Part shown: piece after piece, positions 34,281 through 63,960 of the stretch
Layout: each line of letters opens with the position of its first letter
Position numbering within the stretch: position 1 is the stretch's first letter
Assembly (NCBI GenBank): GCA_009760855.2
Contig: WPIO01000001.1
Coordinates: 2,476,501 to 2,540,500 of the forward strand
DNA length: 64,000 nt
Source of the DNA: Cristatella mucedo
Lineage: Eukaryota; Bryozoa; Phylactolaemata; Cristatellidae
Reading direction: 5' to 3'
Translations under genes and position numbers: made by a program
Notes under the pieces: generated by a model
The model's input: only the letters and a program-made list of their open reading frames with translations
The model's database searches: none
What the model was told of the DNA's origin: nothing

Positions 34281-34867
34281 AGTTATTGCGTTTCTTCAAG
34301 CTCGAGCTCAATGCAGTTGATATGCAGCTTGCCCCCATCCGATACGATCATGACTGTGCAAATGATTTTGTCTACAATTCTCCATTTCTCTTAAAAGACG
34401 GTTTTCTTCTTGGATATTCAAATCAAAGAAATTTAATTTTTAACTATTAATTTAAAAAATATTTGATTAAATTAAGATTAAATGCAAAAAATGAAGGCAT
34501 GCCCGCCTTAAGCAAGTTATTTGGCAGCCAGCGAATCGCGATGGCGAAATGCGACCAGCGACTCAAAGCGCAAGCGTGTAGACCTAAAGGTGTGCCGGAA
34601 GACTTACGTAGCACGACACGTGATGGTAATGATCAGTGAGTGAAAGAAGTGTTGCTCGACTTAGCCGTCGCTCGTCCTCGATGGTTCTCTTCAAAGTAGT
34701 CGGGTCGGAAAGCGTGGGCTGCCATAGATATTTGCATGTGCGACCGGTCTCAGACAGAACGAAAGGCGGGCACGCGCTGCTTGAATTTTGATGCTGTCTT
34801 GACGGTCAGCCTTGAGGTCCATCGTTCGAGCTCGTTACGACCGCCGAGTCAGTGACTGTCTAGAAAA

Positions 34868-36035
34868 ATAATAATAATAATCACAATAGCACACTTGATA
34901 AAGCCCCCCTCAGAGAACTCAATCTCTTTCTAGGCGCTTTACATTTACTGCAAAAGAAACACGATCGAATGGTTAGAGGTAGCATGCTCGATCAACAGCA
35001 AGAATAAACACGGTTAGCGGTGGCATGCTCAGGGTCAGCATGCAAGTGTGGTTACTGGCAGCATGCAACGATGTCAGCATGCATAGGCACATAAAGGACG
35101 AATCACGGTGACCCACTAAATGCTATGATAAATAGGTGCGTTTTCCCTTTTTTAAAGTGGTCAAGTCAGGGGATGTCATGACGGAAGTCGGGAGTGAGTT
35201 CCAAGCTTTGGGAGCATACGAACTAAATGCACGGTCTCCAAAAGAATTGAGGTTTGTACGAGGTATGCGTAAACCGTTAAATTCTGAAAAGCGGGTGGTA
35301 CGGTGCTTAGCCTGGTGGGGAGTAGATCTGAGAGATAGGCTGGAGCCTGGGAATGAAGGGACCTAAAAGGGAACGACAATACCTTGAAGTCGATTTGTTG
35401 CTTAACTGGTAGCCAGTGCAGGTCAGCGAGAAGTTATTTGATGTGGCAACTGCGATGCTCACGACAGACAAAAAATATAATATATATATATAATTCATTT
35501 ATATAGCGCCCCAAGAGAACTTAATCTCTATCCAGGCGCTTCACATATGCCTCAGGGCTCGAGCCCACGACCTTGGTCGGGGCGAGCACCTTAACCGCTA
35601 GACCAAACCAGCTCGGCGACAAGCCTAGCTGCAGAGTTTTGCACCAACTGTAAGCGCCTGATTGCATATGCCGGTCGACCAGCAAGCAGTGAATTACAGA
35701 AGTGAAGACGGGATGTCACAAATGCATGGACCAACTTCTATGTGGTATTTTAGCAATGTTATGTATCTGAAAGTAGGCAGACTTGAGTGCGGAGCTGATG
35801 TGGTCGTCTAACGAAAGGTCACTTTGGAACATGACACCTAGATTTCGTGCAGATTCAACAGGAGATATACTGGCAGAGCCAATTTCGAGTGTTAGTTAGC
35901 CTTTCCAATTTCTGAATCACACCTGGATTGCCCATAGCTAGTAAGTTGTATCAACATTCAATTTAGAAAGATTTGCTGCCATGCATGTGCAGATGTCATC
36001 AATACATGCAGCAAGGGAGTTGAGAGAATTCGACG
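34868..36035 (-). mobile_element. L2-clade LINE with a nested SINE
   Basis: Minus-strand copy from the ATT tail (34868) through the RT C-terminal region to about 36035, ending at the block that matches GCAGCAAGTGAGTTGAGAGAAT of the 28285 copy. It has indels and no long ORF. A SINE2 element at 35475-35618 interrupts it between matching GACAA copies. Confidence 0.85.
35475..35618 (-). repeat. SINE2 nested in an L2 LINE, GACAA duplication
   Basis: On the minus strand: tRNA-like head with a B-box-like GGCTCGAGCCC, then GAAGCGCCTGGATAGAG and AAGTTCTCTTGGGGCGCTATA, which is the LINE stem-loop tail. GACAA flanks both sides of the insertion within otherwise continuous LINE sequence. Confidence 0.8.
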
Positions 36036-36602
36036 TAATGGCAAGACGGCGCCTATTCTTACAAGGAAGGACAATTCCGCGCCCAGCACTTGCCGTGGCA
36101 CAACCCGCACGCTCGCAGCCCGACGTCGATGCTGCCGTATCTTAGGCTTAGAACGCCAGGCAAACGAAGCGCCCAGTCCTCTCAACTCAAGCGATGCCCT
36201 CGGGCTCCACAGTCTCCACGAACGCATCGCGAACGTGACGCAGGCGGCCGAGCGGCGAAGCTGAGGGCCCGCTTGCCCGAGGTCGGCCGCAGCTGCTGCA
36301 GGTGCGCTGCTGCGATTTCTGCACTCCTCGAAAAGAGGTGGAGGAAACGGAAGCGCGCTACAGTTGCCGTTGCCTTTCAGCTCTTTCAGTCGCCATTCAT
36401 CGCCATCATCATCCTGCCGCCGTTGTTAAGATGCGACGAGGCATGGAGAGCGAGCGATACAAAGAACGGAAGTTTTCTTCTTTTCGCCATCGCTTCGTTC
36501 TTTTGCTCGCGCGAGCCACGCACACGGTTGTACCGGCGTCCAAGACGAGCGACCGACCCGACCGCTCCGAGCCTCGAGCCGCCGGCAGTGGCCGCGTCGG
36601 AT

Positions 36603-43906
<7,304 letters not shown>

Positions 43907-43979
43907 CTGACCTGCGCTGCCGCGGGGGGCGCTTTGGCAGCGAGCATGCGGTCGCAGTTTAGCGGTGGGCGTTCATAAT

Positions 43980-44085
43980 GAACCATATTGAATATTGAAA
44001 TAAATATTGAAATACTGAATTTATTGAAATATTGAAACAAATATATTGAAATATATTGAATATCATATTGAAATGAAAATAACCG
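43980..44085. repeat. AT-rich ATTGAAAT tandem tract
   Basis: Repeated (A)TATTGAA(AT) words, about 75 bases after the LDLRa gene stop; sharply AT-rich inside very GC-rich DNA. Probably in or near its 3' UTR. Confidence 0.85.
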
Positions 44086-44892
44086 CGTTCATAACGATGC
44101 CGGATAATAGGCCGGCGGAGCGCGTGCTGAGCGAGTCGGGCGCCTCTGGCTTCTAACGGCGACGAGCGTCGTGTGCGGGCAAATGGTTTCTTGTCGACTG
44201 TCGACTTACGCGGAGCTACGAGTATACGATCGTCGGCCCGAGTCGAATGGCGGATGCCGCAGCAATGCGAGCCGGCCTCTACCTGTCCGCGCAGTGCGGG
44301 CGCCGCTTTCAGCTTTCGGAGGCGAGCTTTTGCCGCAGCAACACCTAGCCGCCAAGTTGGTAATCACGAATATCTGCTATCGACAGCAGGCCCGTAGCAA
44401 AGGGTTTTCTCCGGCGAGTGTGAGCTAGATCTTGGTATTTAAGGACATTACCGGAAGTCGCCAGAAAATGAAGCTAGGCGAATATGTTTTCCTTTCCTGG
44501 TGGCTCAGCATGCAGACCGGTGGCTCTGTCTCTTCCAAATGCGGCTAATTGAACTGCACAGACGTCGGCCCTCTATAAGTAACTTAGGCTTTGATAAGGA
44601 CAATAGGAACCAATAACTGACCGCACCCTCAATCGAAATTAATTGTTATGTAAACTATCAGTCAGCAGTCGGCCCAGGTTGCGATTATTTTTTGACGGGC
44701 TCTTGCCGCATATGTAAAAGCAGCTGCTGCCAGCACTTATCTGGCTGTCACACCGTGGTGACACGGCTGCTGCTCCCAGGACGATACAATCTCTCAGCGA
44801 CTTTTCAGGTAGGTCACTTCTGCTTATCTGGTTGTAGATCTACTGACCTAAAAGTAATCATCTTGACATTTCCATATTCTCCGGGAAGACCT

Positions 44893-44893
44893 T

Positions 44894-44966
<73 letters not shown>
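44893..44966. repeat. ATC repeat followed by CT repeat
   Basis: About 12 ATC units to 44929, then about 18 CT units. Confidence 0.97.
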
Positions 44967-44971
<5 letters not shown>

Positions 44972-45089
44972 ACGACAGCGATAAATTGTGTGCAGGCAGT
45001 TATATAGGAGTTATGTGCCCCTGGGACAGCTCAGGTGCATCATGCTTTGAATACTGCCGCAAGTGAAGCATACTTGCTGCTGGCTTTAG

Positions 45090-46535
45090 AGCTAATCACT
45101 CCAGAGTAAGCTTTGCTTCGGTTGTACACCGACCCCCTTAGGAATGCAGACATGGGTATAGGAGCTCTGCTTGTTTGGCTCGATCTTTCGGCAGCTTTTG
45201 ATACTATCGATCACCAAGTCTTTCTTGAGCGCCTCTCATCTCGGTTGAGCATCACTGGCACTGCTCTGCAATGGTTCAGGTCCTATCTCAGTGAGAAACT
45301 CCAGGCTATTGAAGTGAATGGAATCATCCGAGGTACCTCTGAAATATGGGGTACCTCAGGACTTTGTGCTAGGTCCGGTTCTTTTCACGGTTTATACTCT
45401 TCCTCTTGCCGATGTGATTGCCAAGCACAATCTAGGCTTTCACTTCTATGCGAATGACACTCAGTTGTACCTTTGCTTTGATCCCTCCCAGCCTTCGACC
45501 ACGTCGAATTATCTCAACTCCCTTGCTCCATGTATTGACGACATCCGCACATTTATGGGAGAAAATGTTCTTAAATTGAATGATGATGAAGCTAACTTAC
45601 TAGTTATGGGAAAAGCAAGTGTGGTTAAGAGATTGGAGAGGCTGACTCTCGAAATTGGCTCTGCCAGCATATCTCCTGTTGAATCTGCACAAAATCTAGG
45701 GATCATGTTCCAAAGTGACCTTTTGTGAAGCGAACACATCAGCTCCGAAATCAGGTGAGCCTATTTTCAGCTGCATGACATTGCTAAAATTCGGGCTTGT
45801 TTAGATAGGCATACCTCATCTAATTTGGTCTGTGCGTTTGTGACATCCCGTCTTGACTTATGTAACTCATTGCTTGCTGGCCCACCGGCATGTGCAATCA
45901 GGCGCTTACAGCTGGTGAAAAACCCTGCAGCTAGGCTTGTCTGTCGTGAGCGTCGCAGTTGCCACATCACACCATTTCTCGCCGACCTGCACTGGCTACC
46001 AGTCAAGTAACGAATCGATTTCAAGGTTTTGTCGTTCACTTTTAGGTTCCTTCATTCAGTGGCTCCAGCCTACATATCAGATCTACTCCCCCACAAGGCC
46101 AAGCATCGTACCACTCGCTTTTCGGAAACTGTTTACATATACCTCGTGCACACCTCATATCCTTTGGAGACCGTGCGTTTAGTTCGTATGCTCCCAAAAC
46201 CTGGAACTCTCTACCGACTTCCGTCACGACATCATCACTTGACCTCATTAAAAAAGAAATTAAAAACGCACGTATTTATGACAGCAATTAGTGGGTCCCT
46301 GTGATTCGTTCTTTATGTGCTTATGCAGCTGACACTGTTGCATGCTGCCCCTAACCACACTTGCATGATGACCTGTGTTTTTCACCCCTAATCATGTTAT
46401 TCATGTTGTTTATCAAGCATAATATAAGTCACCATTTGATCGCATTTCCTTTGCAGCAAATGTAAAGCGCCTAGACAGAGATTGACTTCTCTGAGGGTGA
46501 TTTATCTGTGCATTATTACTATTATTATTATTATT
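45090..46535 (+). mobile_element. L2-clade LINE, RT to tail, inactivated
   Basis: Plus-strand RT with LDLSAAFDTIDHQVFLERL, a frameshift near 45320, FHFYANDTQLYL (second position of the active-site pair changed from YADD to YAND), LNDDEANLLVMG, a TGA near 45726, then LHWLPVK and the ATT tail at 46505-46535. The CATTA-tailed repeat follows. Confidence 0.88.
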
Positions 46536-46539
46536 ACTT

Positions 46540-46665
46540 GGCTACCGAATGCGTACCGAAAGCCGCTTAGGCTGTGAGTTCGCTATACAAAACTCTCTTG
46601 CGTAACACCCGCATAGTCTTTATGACTTTGTGGAGTTACAGACGGAGATACATTATACTACATTA
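46540..46665 (+). repeat. CATTA-tailed short repeat, copy 2 (next to an L2 tail)
   Basis: TTGGCTACCGAATGCGTACC, AAAGCCGCTTAGGCTGTGAG, AACTCTCTTGCGTAACACCC, GTGGAGTTACAGACGGAGATACATTA. Begins right at the ATT tail of the LINE at 45090-46535. Confidence 0.8.
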
Positions 46666-47674
46666 CTACCGAGCTAGAGCAGCGTACCGGACGCTAGAGC
46701 AGCATACTGGATAAGAACCACCTGGGAGAAGCATAGCACATCAATCATATGCCCACACGTCATCAAGTTCACGAGTTGCCAGATACGTAATTACAATCGC
46801 TAGTTCTTAATAAGAGCTGTGAGCATGGTTCCTATAGATTAATGCTCCACCGATGTCGCCTACGGGTGGTGTAGGCATAGATCAGTGCTGAGCTGCATAT
46901 TCGTAAGGCCGTGTGGGTTTCCTCGAGAATTGCTGCTCCGTTTGAGTCGCGGTGTAAGTCTATACGAAACGGTAATCAAATAAGCTGCCGACGGCCGATC
47001 CGCGTTGGACAACATAGCGAAATACCATCAAGCAGGCGTTTAGCTGTAACAGTAGTGTGGTTTGTGGTTCTCTGTGCATGGCTCAGATCGCTGGGCTCGC
47101 CGGCACACTGCAGGTCAGGCAGACCGGTAGTGGCCTAGGGACAGGCCAGTGCACGGCTCTGGTCTGACGGCTGTGCTTTATCCACAGGTTGCCTTTGTCC
47201 TCCCACTCACTCACTCACAGAAAGGTTGTGGCGGGAAGTCGAGCGGGAGAAGGAAGGGCCGCAAGGAGCCGTGCGCCCGTGGGCTCCGTGCGCTGGAATA
47301 GACTGTCGGTGTTGGGCATCGGCTGGCTCTCTGCAGTGCAGACAAGAACAACCTTGCAAGTAGCCTACAAGGTGCATATGCAGCCGGCTAAAGGCGAATA
47401 TCCGAGCAGTCAAAACCAAGTGGTGCCAGGTAGTGCTAGAGTCCCGCAGCAAGTCGCCTTTCATAATTCATCACACTGTACTCGACAGGATTCAAAAATT
47501 GTGCGAACGTGCTCAGCTAGCGCTACTTGAGTCCTTGACGTGGAGTTCGACCATTGCACAGCCTATTTGCACAGGCTGACACGACGGCGAGCGGCGCTCA
47601 AGCTTTGGCTCACCGTTTGCTTGCAGCGCTTTTGCACAGAAGGAATGTCAAAAGTAAGCGCCTTCACTGTGGCA

Positions 47675-47860
47675 GGTGACCACTGGCATAGGCCACGATC
47701 GCCCAGGAAGTAAGGTGCTCGCTCTTTAAGACCGAGGTCCTGGGTTCGAATGCTGCAGCGAGCGATCCTTTATTGTCAACTGCAAGCAGAGTTGAAAGTC
47801 TTTAAGGCTCTGCTGCCGCAATGCGAATGAGGCTGTGATATCAGCTAATTCTTTTTATAA
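47675..47860 (+). repeat. Diverged SINE1
   Basis: GACCGAGGTCCTGGGTTCGAATGCTGC, GCGATCCTTTATTGTCAACTGC, AGGCTCTGCTGCCGC and ATCAGCTAATTC show head, B box, body and end. Confidence 0.75.
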
Positions 47861-47939
47861 AGCCCGAGGGGCCGGATTTTGATTTTTTTTTACGTGCGAG
47901 GTACTTGCCACAAAGCCGCTACGGCGTAACAACACTAAA

Positions 47940-50020
47940 ATAATAGTAGCAGTAATAATAATAGGAAATTTGCATAGACCCCTAGAGATTAAGATTTCTT
48001 TCTGGGCACTTTCCCGATATGCTGCAAAGGAAACAATTAGCAGATAAAGAAAAATTCACACGGAGCAACCAAATGATATTAGGAACAGGTGTGATTTTTG
48101 CTTCTTTCTAAATGTCGTCAAGTCAAGGGACATGGCGACGTCCAGTTGGAGGTGAGGAGTCCCGGCTGTAGACGCTTGCCAACTGAAGTCAAGGTCTCCA
48201 AAGGCTGGTTTGCGGTACAGCCACACGACTTGAGTTAGAAGGACGAATGGTACGAATGTCGAGCCTGATTGGGAAGCAGTTTGGACAGGTGAAGCCGAAG
48301 CAAGAGGACTAAGACAGCTAAGAGTGACGGATAGTGACCTTGAAGTAGATACGATGGTTTATTCGCGGAGCTAGTGCAAGTCGGCAACAAGCGATGTAAT
48401 GTGGCAACTGCCCCGCTAATGACAGAAAGGCCTAGCTGCTGACTTTTCCACCAACTGTAAGTGCATTACGATCTGGACCAGAAGATCTGGGAGTAGTGGT
48501 GGGTTACAGAAATCGTGACTGGATATAAAACAAAAATGCTGGGACCAACCTATATGTGTTACTCATATGTCTATTCCGGCCCGAATTTTTGCAATGGTAC
48601 GTCGTAGCTAAAAGTAAGAAGACTTGAATGTTCGGCTAATGTCTAGTGAAGGTTATTTTGGAACAGGATGCCCTGATTTCATACAGATTCGGAGCCCATT
48701 TTGAATGTTTTTCTGATTCTTGAGTAACACTAGCTGAACCTACATTTAGTGAGATATTTCTACCCTCATTCAATTTGAGAAACTGTACTGCCATCCAAGT
48801 GCAAATTTCTTCAAAGCATGCTAAAAAAGAAGTTGAGCGAGTTTGACGTGCTTGAAGGGATCAGAGCACAGAGCACATGTAGAGCTAGTTGTGTGTCATA
48901 TGCATAAAAAAGAAAACCTAAGCTGTGCTTGGCAATCACATCAGGAAAAGGGAGTGCGTACATAGTGAAAAGAAGTGGAAAAAGCACAGGTGGGGTAACT
49001 CCCTCCCCAACTTTAAAGGCTTCCCGGGTGACTGTGTCCGTTGATATTAATGCTCTGAAGTATCCCACTGTCACAGGACCTAAAACATTGCTGTGCGATG
49101 CCAGTGATGCCCAAAGACGTGAGGTGCTCAAGAAGGGCTTGCGGATCAATTCCATCACATGCTGCCGAATGAGCAAAACAAGCAGACACTTTACCTGAGA
49201 CTGCATACCTTAGAAGATCGCCATTCATTCGCAACAACTCTGTTCAGAGATTTGATCAAAAACCTTACTGGAACTTGCTTTCTATGCTCTAGGTAATGAT
49301 ATCGGACTGTAGCTGGTCTGCCATTAACCGCTCCATGTCTTTCAAGTTTTCCTGGTCAAGATCTGCTTGTCTAATGTGTGGCCTAATAGCAGCTTTTTTG
49401 AAGGATTACATGACCTGAGGCGATGGTCATACTTGTAGCTAGTTATGCCTGGCTACAGCAATTGCATTCGTCTCAGATGATCTGTAGGTACATGGTCAAT
49501 GGGGTTGGCAGTCTTCTTAGCCAGGCAGATGAACTTCGAGGAGAGTCATTCGTGGCAAGTTTTAAGGTTGACATTGAGGAATTGGAAGGAGCTGAGGGCG
49601 AGTACTCGAGTGAGGATGTAACTTTGGGAATAAACTTCTGATCTCATCTATCTTGTTGACAAAAAACCTTGAGAAACGATCTGCTAGATCGATCGCAACA
49701 AGGGTTACCAGGTTAAGGTGCTGCTGTACTGGGAGCGGTCAAGGAGATCGTTGATCGACATAAGCCTTTTAGATTGTGCATTAGTCAATCCACCACATTT
49801 TTAAAGAAGCGAGAGTTTGCCTTAGCTTGGATGAATTGGTACAATCTGCAAACGTACTCGTAAGCCAGTCGATGGACAATCAGTCCTGATCGTTCGTATG
49901 CTTTCTCAAGCTTTAGTTCAAGCTACTTTAATGTCTGAGTTGATCACTGGCCATCTGGGCGAAGGCGAACCGAATTCTTAGTCAAGGGAGTAAACTCGTC
50001 CAGAACATTGCCTGCTGTAA
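47940..50020 (-). mobile_element. Old, long L2-clade LINE
   Basis: Minus strand, tail at about 47940. The RT core is at 49206-48811 (LLFTMYALPFPDVIAKHSLGF then FYAYDTQL in place of FYADDTQL). Sequence farther 5' (49260-50020) is LINE-like in position but badly decayed. Confidence 0.7.
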
Positions 50021-50149
50021 GCAATACACTAATGAGGACAGATCAGAAAATTGATTAAGCAGCAGGGGTGGGAAAGACATTTTCGCTCGGACATCATCGT
50101 CAAGGGTTCTAAGGTTTCGCGACATGCCGAGGATTTTGGATAACGAACA

Positions 50150-50470
50150 GGACACAAGCTGCTGACCATGTGCATGTCACCCCTAGCCATGTAATTCTTG
50201 TTGATCATTGAGAATGCTACCACTAACCATTCGATCGTGCTTCCTTTGCAGCAAATGTAAAGTGCCTAGAAAGAGATCGAGTTCTCTGAGGGTACTATAT
50301 CAAATGTATTATTCATATTATTGTTATTAAATGAAATCTGCAAGTGGTCAGATCTCCAGAATTCGGTAATAATAGGAGCTAACAGCAAACAATCGTTAGA
50401 GAATATTTGATCGAGTTTGTGGTCATTGCTGAGCATCTTGTAGCACTCCCGACTGGAACACACAGTTAGG
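50150..50470 (-). mobile_element. LINE endonuclease remnant with a plus-strand tail inserted
   Basis: The minus strand at 50463-50330 reads WRSDHLQISF, like the SDH end of an apurinic-type endonuclease domain. At 50160-50330 lies a plus-strand L2 tail (AAAGTGCCTAGAAAGAGATCG, TATATCAAATGTATTATTC), evidently a later insertion. Confidence 0.55.
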
Positions 50471-50479
50471 GCTGTCTTT

Positions 50480-51660
50480 GAGAGTCGCGATCTCGGTCAG
50501 CAATGACACTCAACGAAATAGCACGGACTACTACATCACCGGGCATCAATAAGGAAAGCCATCACCTCGGACGGGCAAAGTGTGGCGGAGCCAGCGAGCA
50601 AGGACCTAGCATGGCTTTTCACAAGGACCGTCGATTCCGAGTGCTCAAAGTCAAGCATGCTAGGCGCCATTGACAGAGCAGCAGTAGCAGTCAGAAATTA
50701 AGCTCATCTTTGGAGTGCAACGGATATGCAGTGGCATCTCGGAGAGATCGGTTGGGTGCACCCCACATCACCCTGTTTAACCTCCTCCTACCCCCCGGGC
50801 CAAAAAGCAGTAACTTGCAAGCTCGTAACAGCACAACGGGCCATCTTACAACGTCTCCCAACTCAACAAGCTAACTGCCAGTGGTACCAAGCGGTCATGC
50901 GGCCCTCAAAAACAGTTTGCTTCAAGTTGACCCATCAAGCTCAGTGGCCAAGCATTAGCAGTTGCGGCCCACTCCCGATCGAAACGGGGGTCCAGAGAGG
51001 AGGACTATCACGTGTATGCCGTTCGGTGGCATAAAGCCACCAAACAGCCCGTGCCAACGACAAGGCAAAAGTCGTATGAAAACAGCATTCATTCGGCCAT
51101 CCGGCTTTAGCGCACACAAAAAAGTTGGTCCAACGATCCTTGGTCACATGCACGGGAATGTAAGGGAGCAAATGACAAAGCTAAGGTAAAAAATATATGC
51201 TCGACCGCGAACAGCAGCCGTCCACCGAGCAGTCGGGCGAGCGAGCGAGCGAGCAAGCAGAGAGCTCTCTGCAGGAAGCTCTCTGCTCGGTGCCTACTCC
51301 CGGCAGAGGCAGCAGAGCCGACAGGCGGCCGCCGCCGTGCGCAGCTGACTTCGGGCGAGTCGCACCACAGCTCCGGCTAAAGGGATGCACCGACGAAGTC
51401 TCACTTGTCTCCGCTCGAAGCTGGCGCCACCGACGGCTGCTCCTGCCATCAGCGGCTGCGGAGTCTGTCGCCGCAGGCCGACAGTCCACGGCACTCTCTC
51501 TGTACGGCAGGGGCACGCATGGCTATAGGCTCAGGCGAGCTGCGTCAGCTCTGATGTTCAGATCTGCCACGGACTGCAGTCCGGATGCCCCCCACCCCCA
51601 GCACAAGTGCGTCGACTCGACCGTTAAGCAGAAGGTCCACTGGCCTGCTGTGACTCGAGC
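50480..51660. other. No gene recognised
   Basis: GC-rich in its second half, with open frames on both strands that look like chance. Nothing conserved seen. Confidence 0.4.
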
Positions 51661-51800
51661 TCTTGCCAATGGGCAGAGCACGCTCCGAGAGCATGCTCTC
51701 AGAGAGCGGACTCGAAGAGCGAGCTCTCAGAGTGAGAGCGGACTCAAAGAGTGGGCTCTCAGAGCGAGCTCTCAAAGCGAGCTCTCATAGCGAGAGGAGG
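51660..51800. repeat. Palindromic GAGCTC repeats just 3' of the Dishevelled stop
   Basis: Imperfect 15-20 bp units around AGAGCGAGCTCTCA; each unit is itself near-palindromic. The tract lies 27-167 bases beyond the Dishevelled stop (51827), so likely in its 3' UTR. Confidence 0.75.
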
Positions 51801-51826
51801 CTCACAGTCTGTTGGCTTGCTCTGCG

Positions 51827-61858
<10,032 letters not shown>

Positions 61859-62159
61859 CTGCCGGCAGCAAAATATGACAAAATAAAACAAAAGTAACTT
61901 TTGGTTGACTCAACAGCTTCATGCAAATTGTGGCAGTAGAGCCGCAGAGGCCACCATTCTTGCAGTGGGCAATAAGGAATCGCCTGGTGCAGGACCCGAA
62001 ACCGTGGACATGGATCCCTGGGCTTGAGTCCACTGCATGATGCAGGGGCAACGCTTCCTAACAAGACCGTGCATCGCTGGGCCACTGGCTTCACGGTCGA
62101 GCACCAGCTCAGCCGCAGGAACACGTGATCCGTCGCTGGGCCCTGCGGCTGCACGGTTA

Positions 62160-63150
62160 TAAAACTCGTGCTGTGCTGCCACTTGCATGGGTTGATTGCC
62201 GGATTTCCAAACGCAGAGCCATTTTCAAATGCAAGGCAAACGAGTCACGCCCAGATGCTGCCAATGTCGGCAGATTACAGTCAACTGATATTTCCACCAG
62301 TATTCAGAGCTGCTATATTTCGAGCTATGAGCTCGTGCTGCCGTCAGCTGGGGAGCTCTGCCGACAGTGGCCCACTGACCTTTTATGGCAGCCCTGCCAA
62401 GCGGCAGTTTTGCAAGCCTCGAGCGCTACTACAGAGGACCAGAGACTTAGCAACATCCTCCAAGCCATTGCAGTCCCTTGCTCTCACGATAGGCAGAATT
62501 CGATGACTGCTCATTAAAGGGGCGATCAGAATGAATGGGCCAAAACTTGAAAGGTCGTCGACGACGGTAGCACGATTGCCAGGTGACTGGCTGACGGTCT
62601 CGACCGACTCGATGCTACTCGAACTACCAGACATGGCAGCATGTTTGGAGTTCTGCACAGCCAGCAGCAGCCACTTCCACGTACGACTAGTCGTGCTAGC
62701 AAAATTACTACCCACGGCTGCTCTAACAAGAGTGGCTGCTTTTTTTAACAAAGTCATGCATGCAACAAATTGTACGAAGGCAGTTCTAATAAGCCCCTGA
62801 CAGTCTGCAGGACAATGATTGCATCGTTGAATAGAATCAATCGGAGATTCGCTTTGCAAGGGGGTCACTGCACCAAGCACAGCAAGCGTCTGCTCATCTT
62901 TTACTATTACCCGAGTCTCCTAGAGTAATGCGCTTCCCGGCTGACATTCGCAGTGCGGACCGGTTTTGCCATGCAGCCGACAGTCGAGGCTTCTGGCCAT
63001 AGCCTACTTTGGACACACCCGTGCACAGTTCAGTTACTTTTTGACACTTGAAAAAACAGTTCACAGCAAAACGGGGTCGCGCGACAGGTATCGCCAGAAT
63101 CGTCATCACCACTGTAGCCGTGCACGACCTAACGCTTGGCTAGCGCCCGA
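62160..63150 (-). other. Expected 5' region of Dishevelled; nothing certain
   Basis: On the minus strand, an acceptor CTGGCTGTGCAG near 62657 leads into an open Ser-rich stretch (AMSGSSSSIESVETVSQSPG), which could belong to the linker before PDZ. The first half of PDZ (the GLGF-like loop) was not found by eye. Confidence 0.25.
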
Positions 63151-63960
63151 CCAGTGCGCTTCAGCCGCACCTTGCTGCGTGTGACACTATTGATCACGAA
63201 ATTCTACCTCTGAACACGATCGGTCTGGTAAATGAGGCTCACGCGTGGCTTGAGTCGTACTGCCCGATCGTGTTCAGTCTCTTTCGTGCGGTGGCCACGT
63301 CTCGTCGACCACTCTAGTCACCTGTCGAAATCCATAATAAGAGTCTATTCATCAGTCACGTGTGGAGTTCTATGAGGGTCTATTCTCGATCCTTTGCCAT
63401 TCCTCATATAAAAAGAACCTCTCAAAAAAGTGATCTGGGCCCATCGTGATCGGCTGCCACTTCTATGCAGCCCAAAACCCAGCTATATGGGTCTTATAAA
63501 CCATCGCAATCCGCTTCACCAACTGATAAACTGAATGCTTGCGTTGGAGACATTCGATCCTAAATATCGGCAACTAAGACGGTACTAGGAGACTTTGCTC
63601 TTCTAATGTGTGATGCTACAGTGTGACCGCCTTCAGGAAGTTGGAATTTAGGTGTACTCTTTAATAAGTGCTTAAGGTTTAACAGTTGTATTAATTTAGA
63701 AGACCTCTTCCACAGCTAGCCACCACGTTTGATCCCAATCCAGGATTTGGGACTGCCTACCAGGTGGCTGGCTAATGATCTTGCTAGCCTCGTTCTGTCT
63801 AGGCTGCACTACTTCGATTCAGTTTTAGCTTTCTACCGAAAGAAGGAATTAAGCCTCTGCAGCCTGTAAAGAATACAGCTGAGAGGTTGGTAAACGAATT
63901 CAAGAGATTCAGCCGTGTTTAATTTGCTGAATGAGCATCAATGGGTACAGGTTGATACTC
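63150..63960 (+). mobile_element. Decayed L2-like RT fragment
   Basis: CDTIDHEILPL, AHAWLESY and HFYAAQNP resemble the RT motifs FDTIDH..L, A..W..SYL and HFYADD. Badly damaged; the subfamily is unknown. Confidence 0.5.

Noticed and set aside
36090-36602. N-terminal extension of the LDLRa gene
   Set aside because: The frame is open upstream of ATG 36603, but it would put 171 Arg/Pro-rich residues before the first membrane segment, and overlapping frames look alike; treated as 5' leader.
47218-47390. Exon after the CACTCACTCACAG acceptor
   Set aside because: One frame (RLWREVEREKEGPQG) is open and Cys-containing, but there is no good donor and no homology.
51197-51790. 197-codon plus-strand frame
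   Set aside because: Its C-terminal half is the GAGCTC repeat, the rest has no recognisable content, and it overlaps the Dishevelled 3' region on the other strand.
62383-62880. 165-codon minus frame as the PDZ/DIX part of Dishevelled
   Set aside because: Only a Ser-rich stretch is suggestive; none of the conserved DIX or GLGF-loop residues are present.
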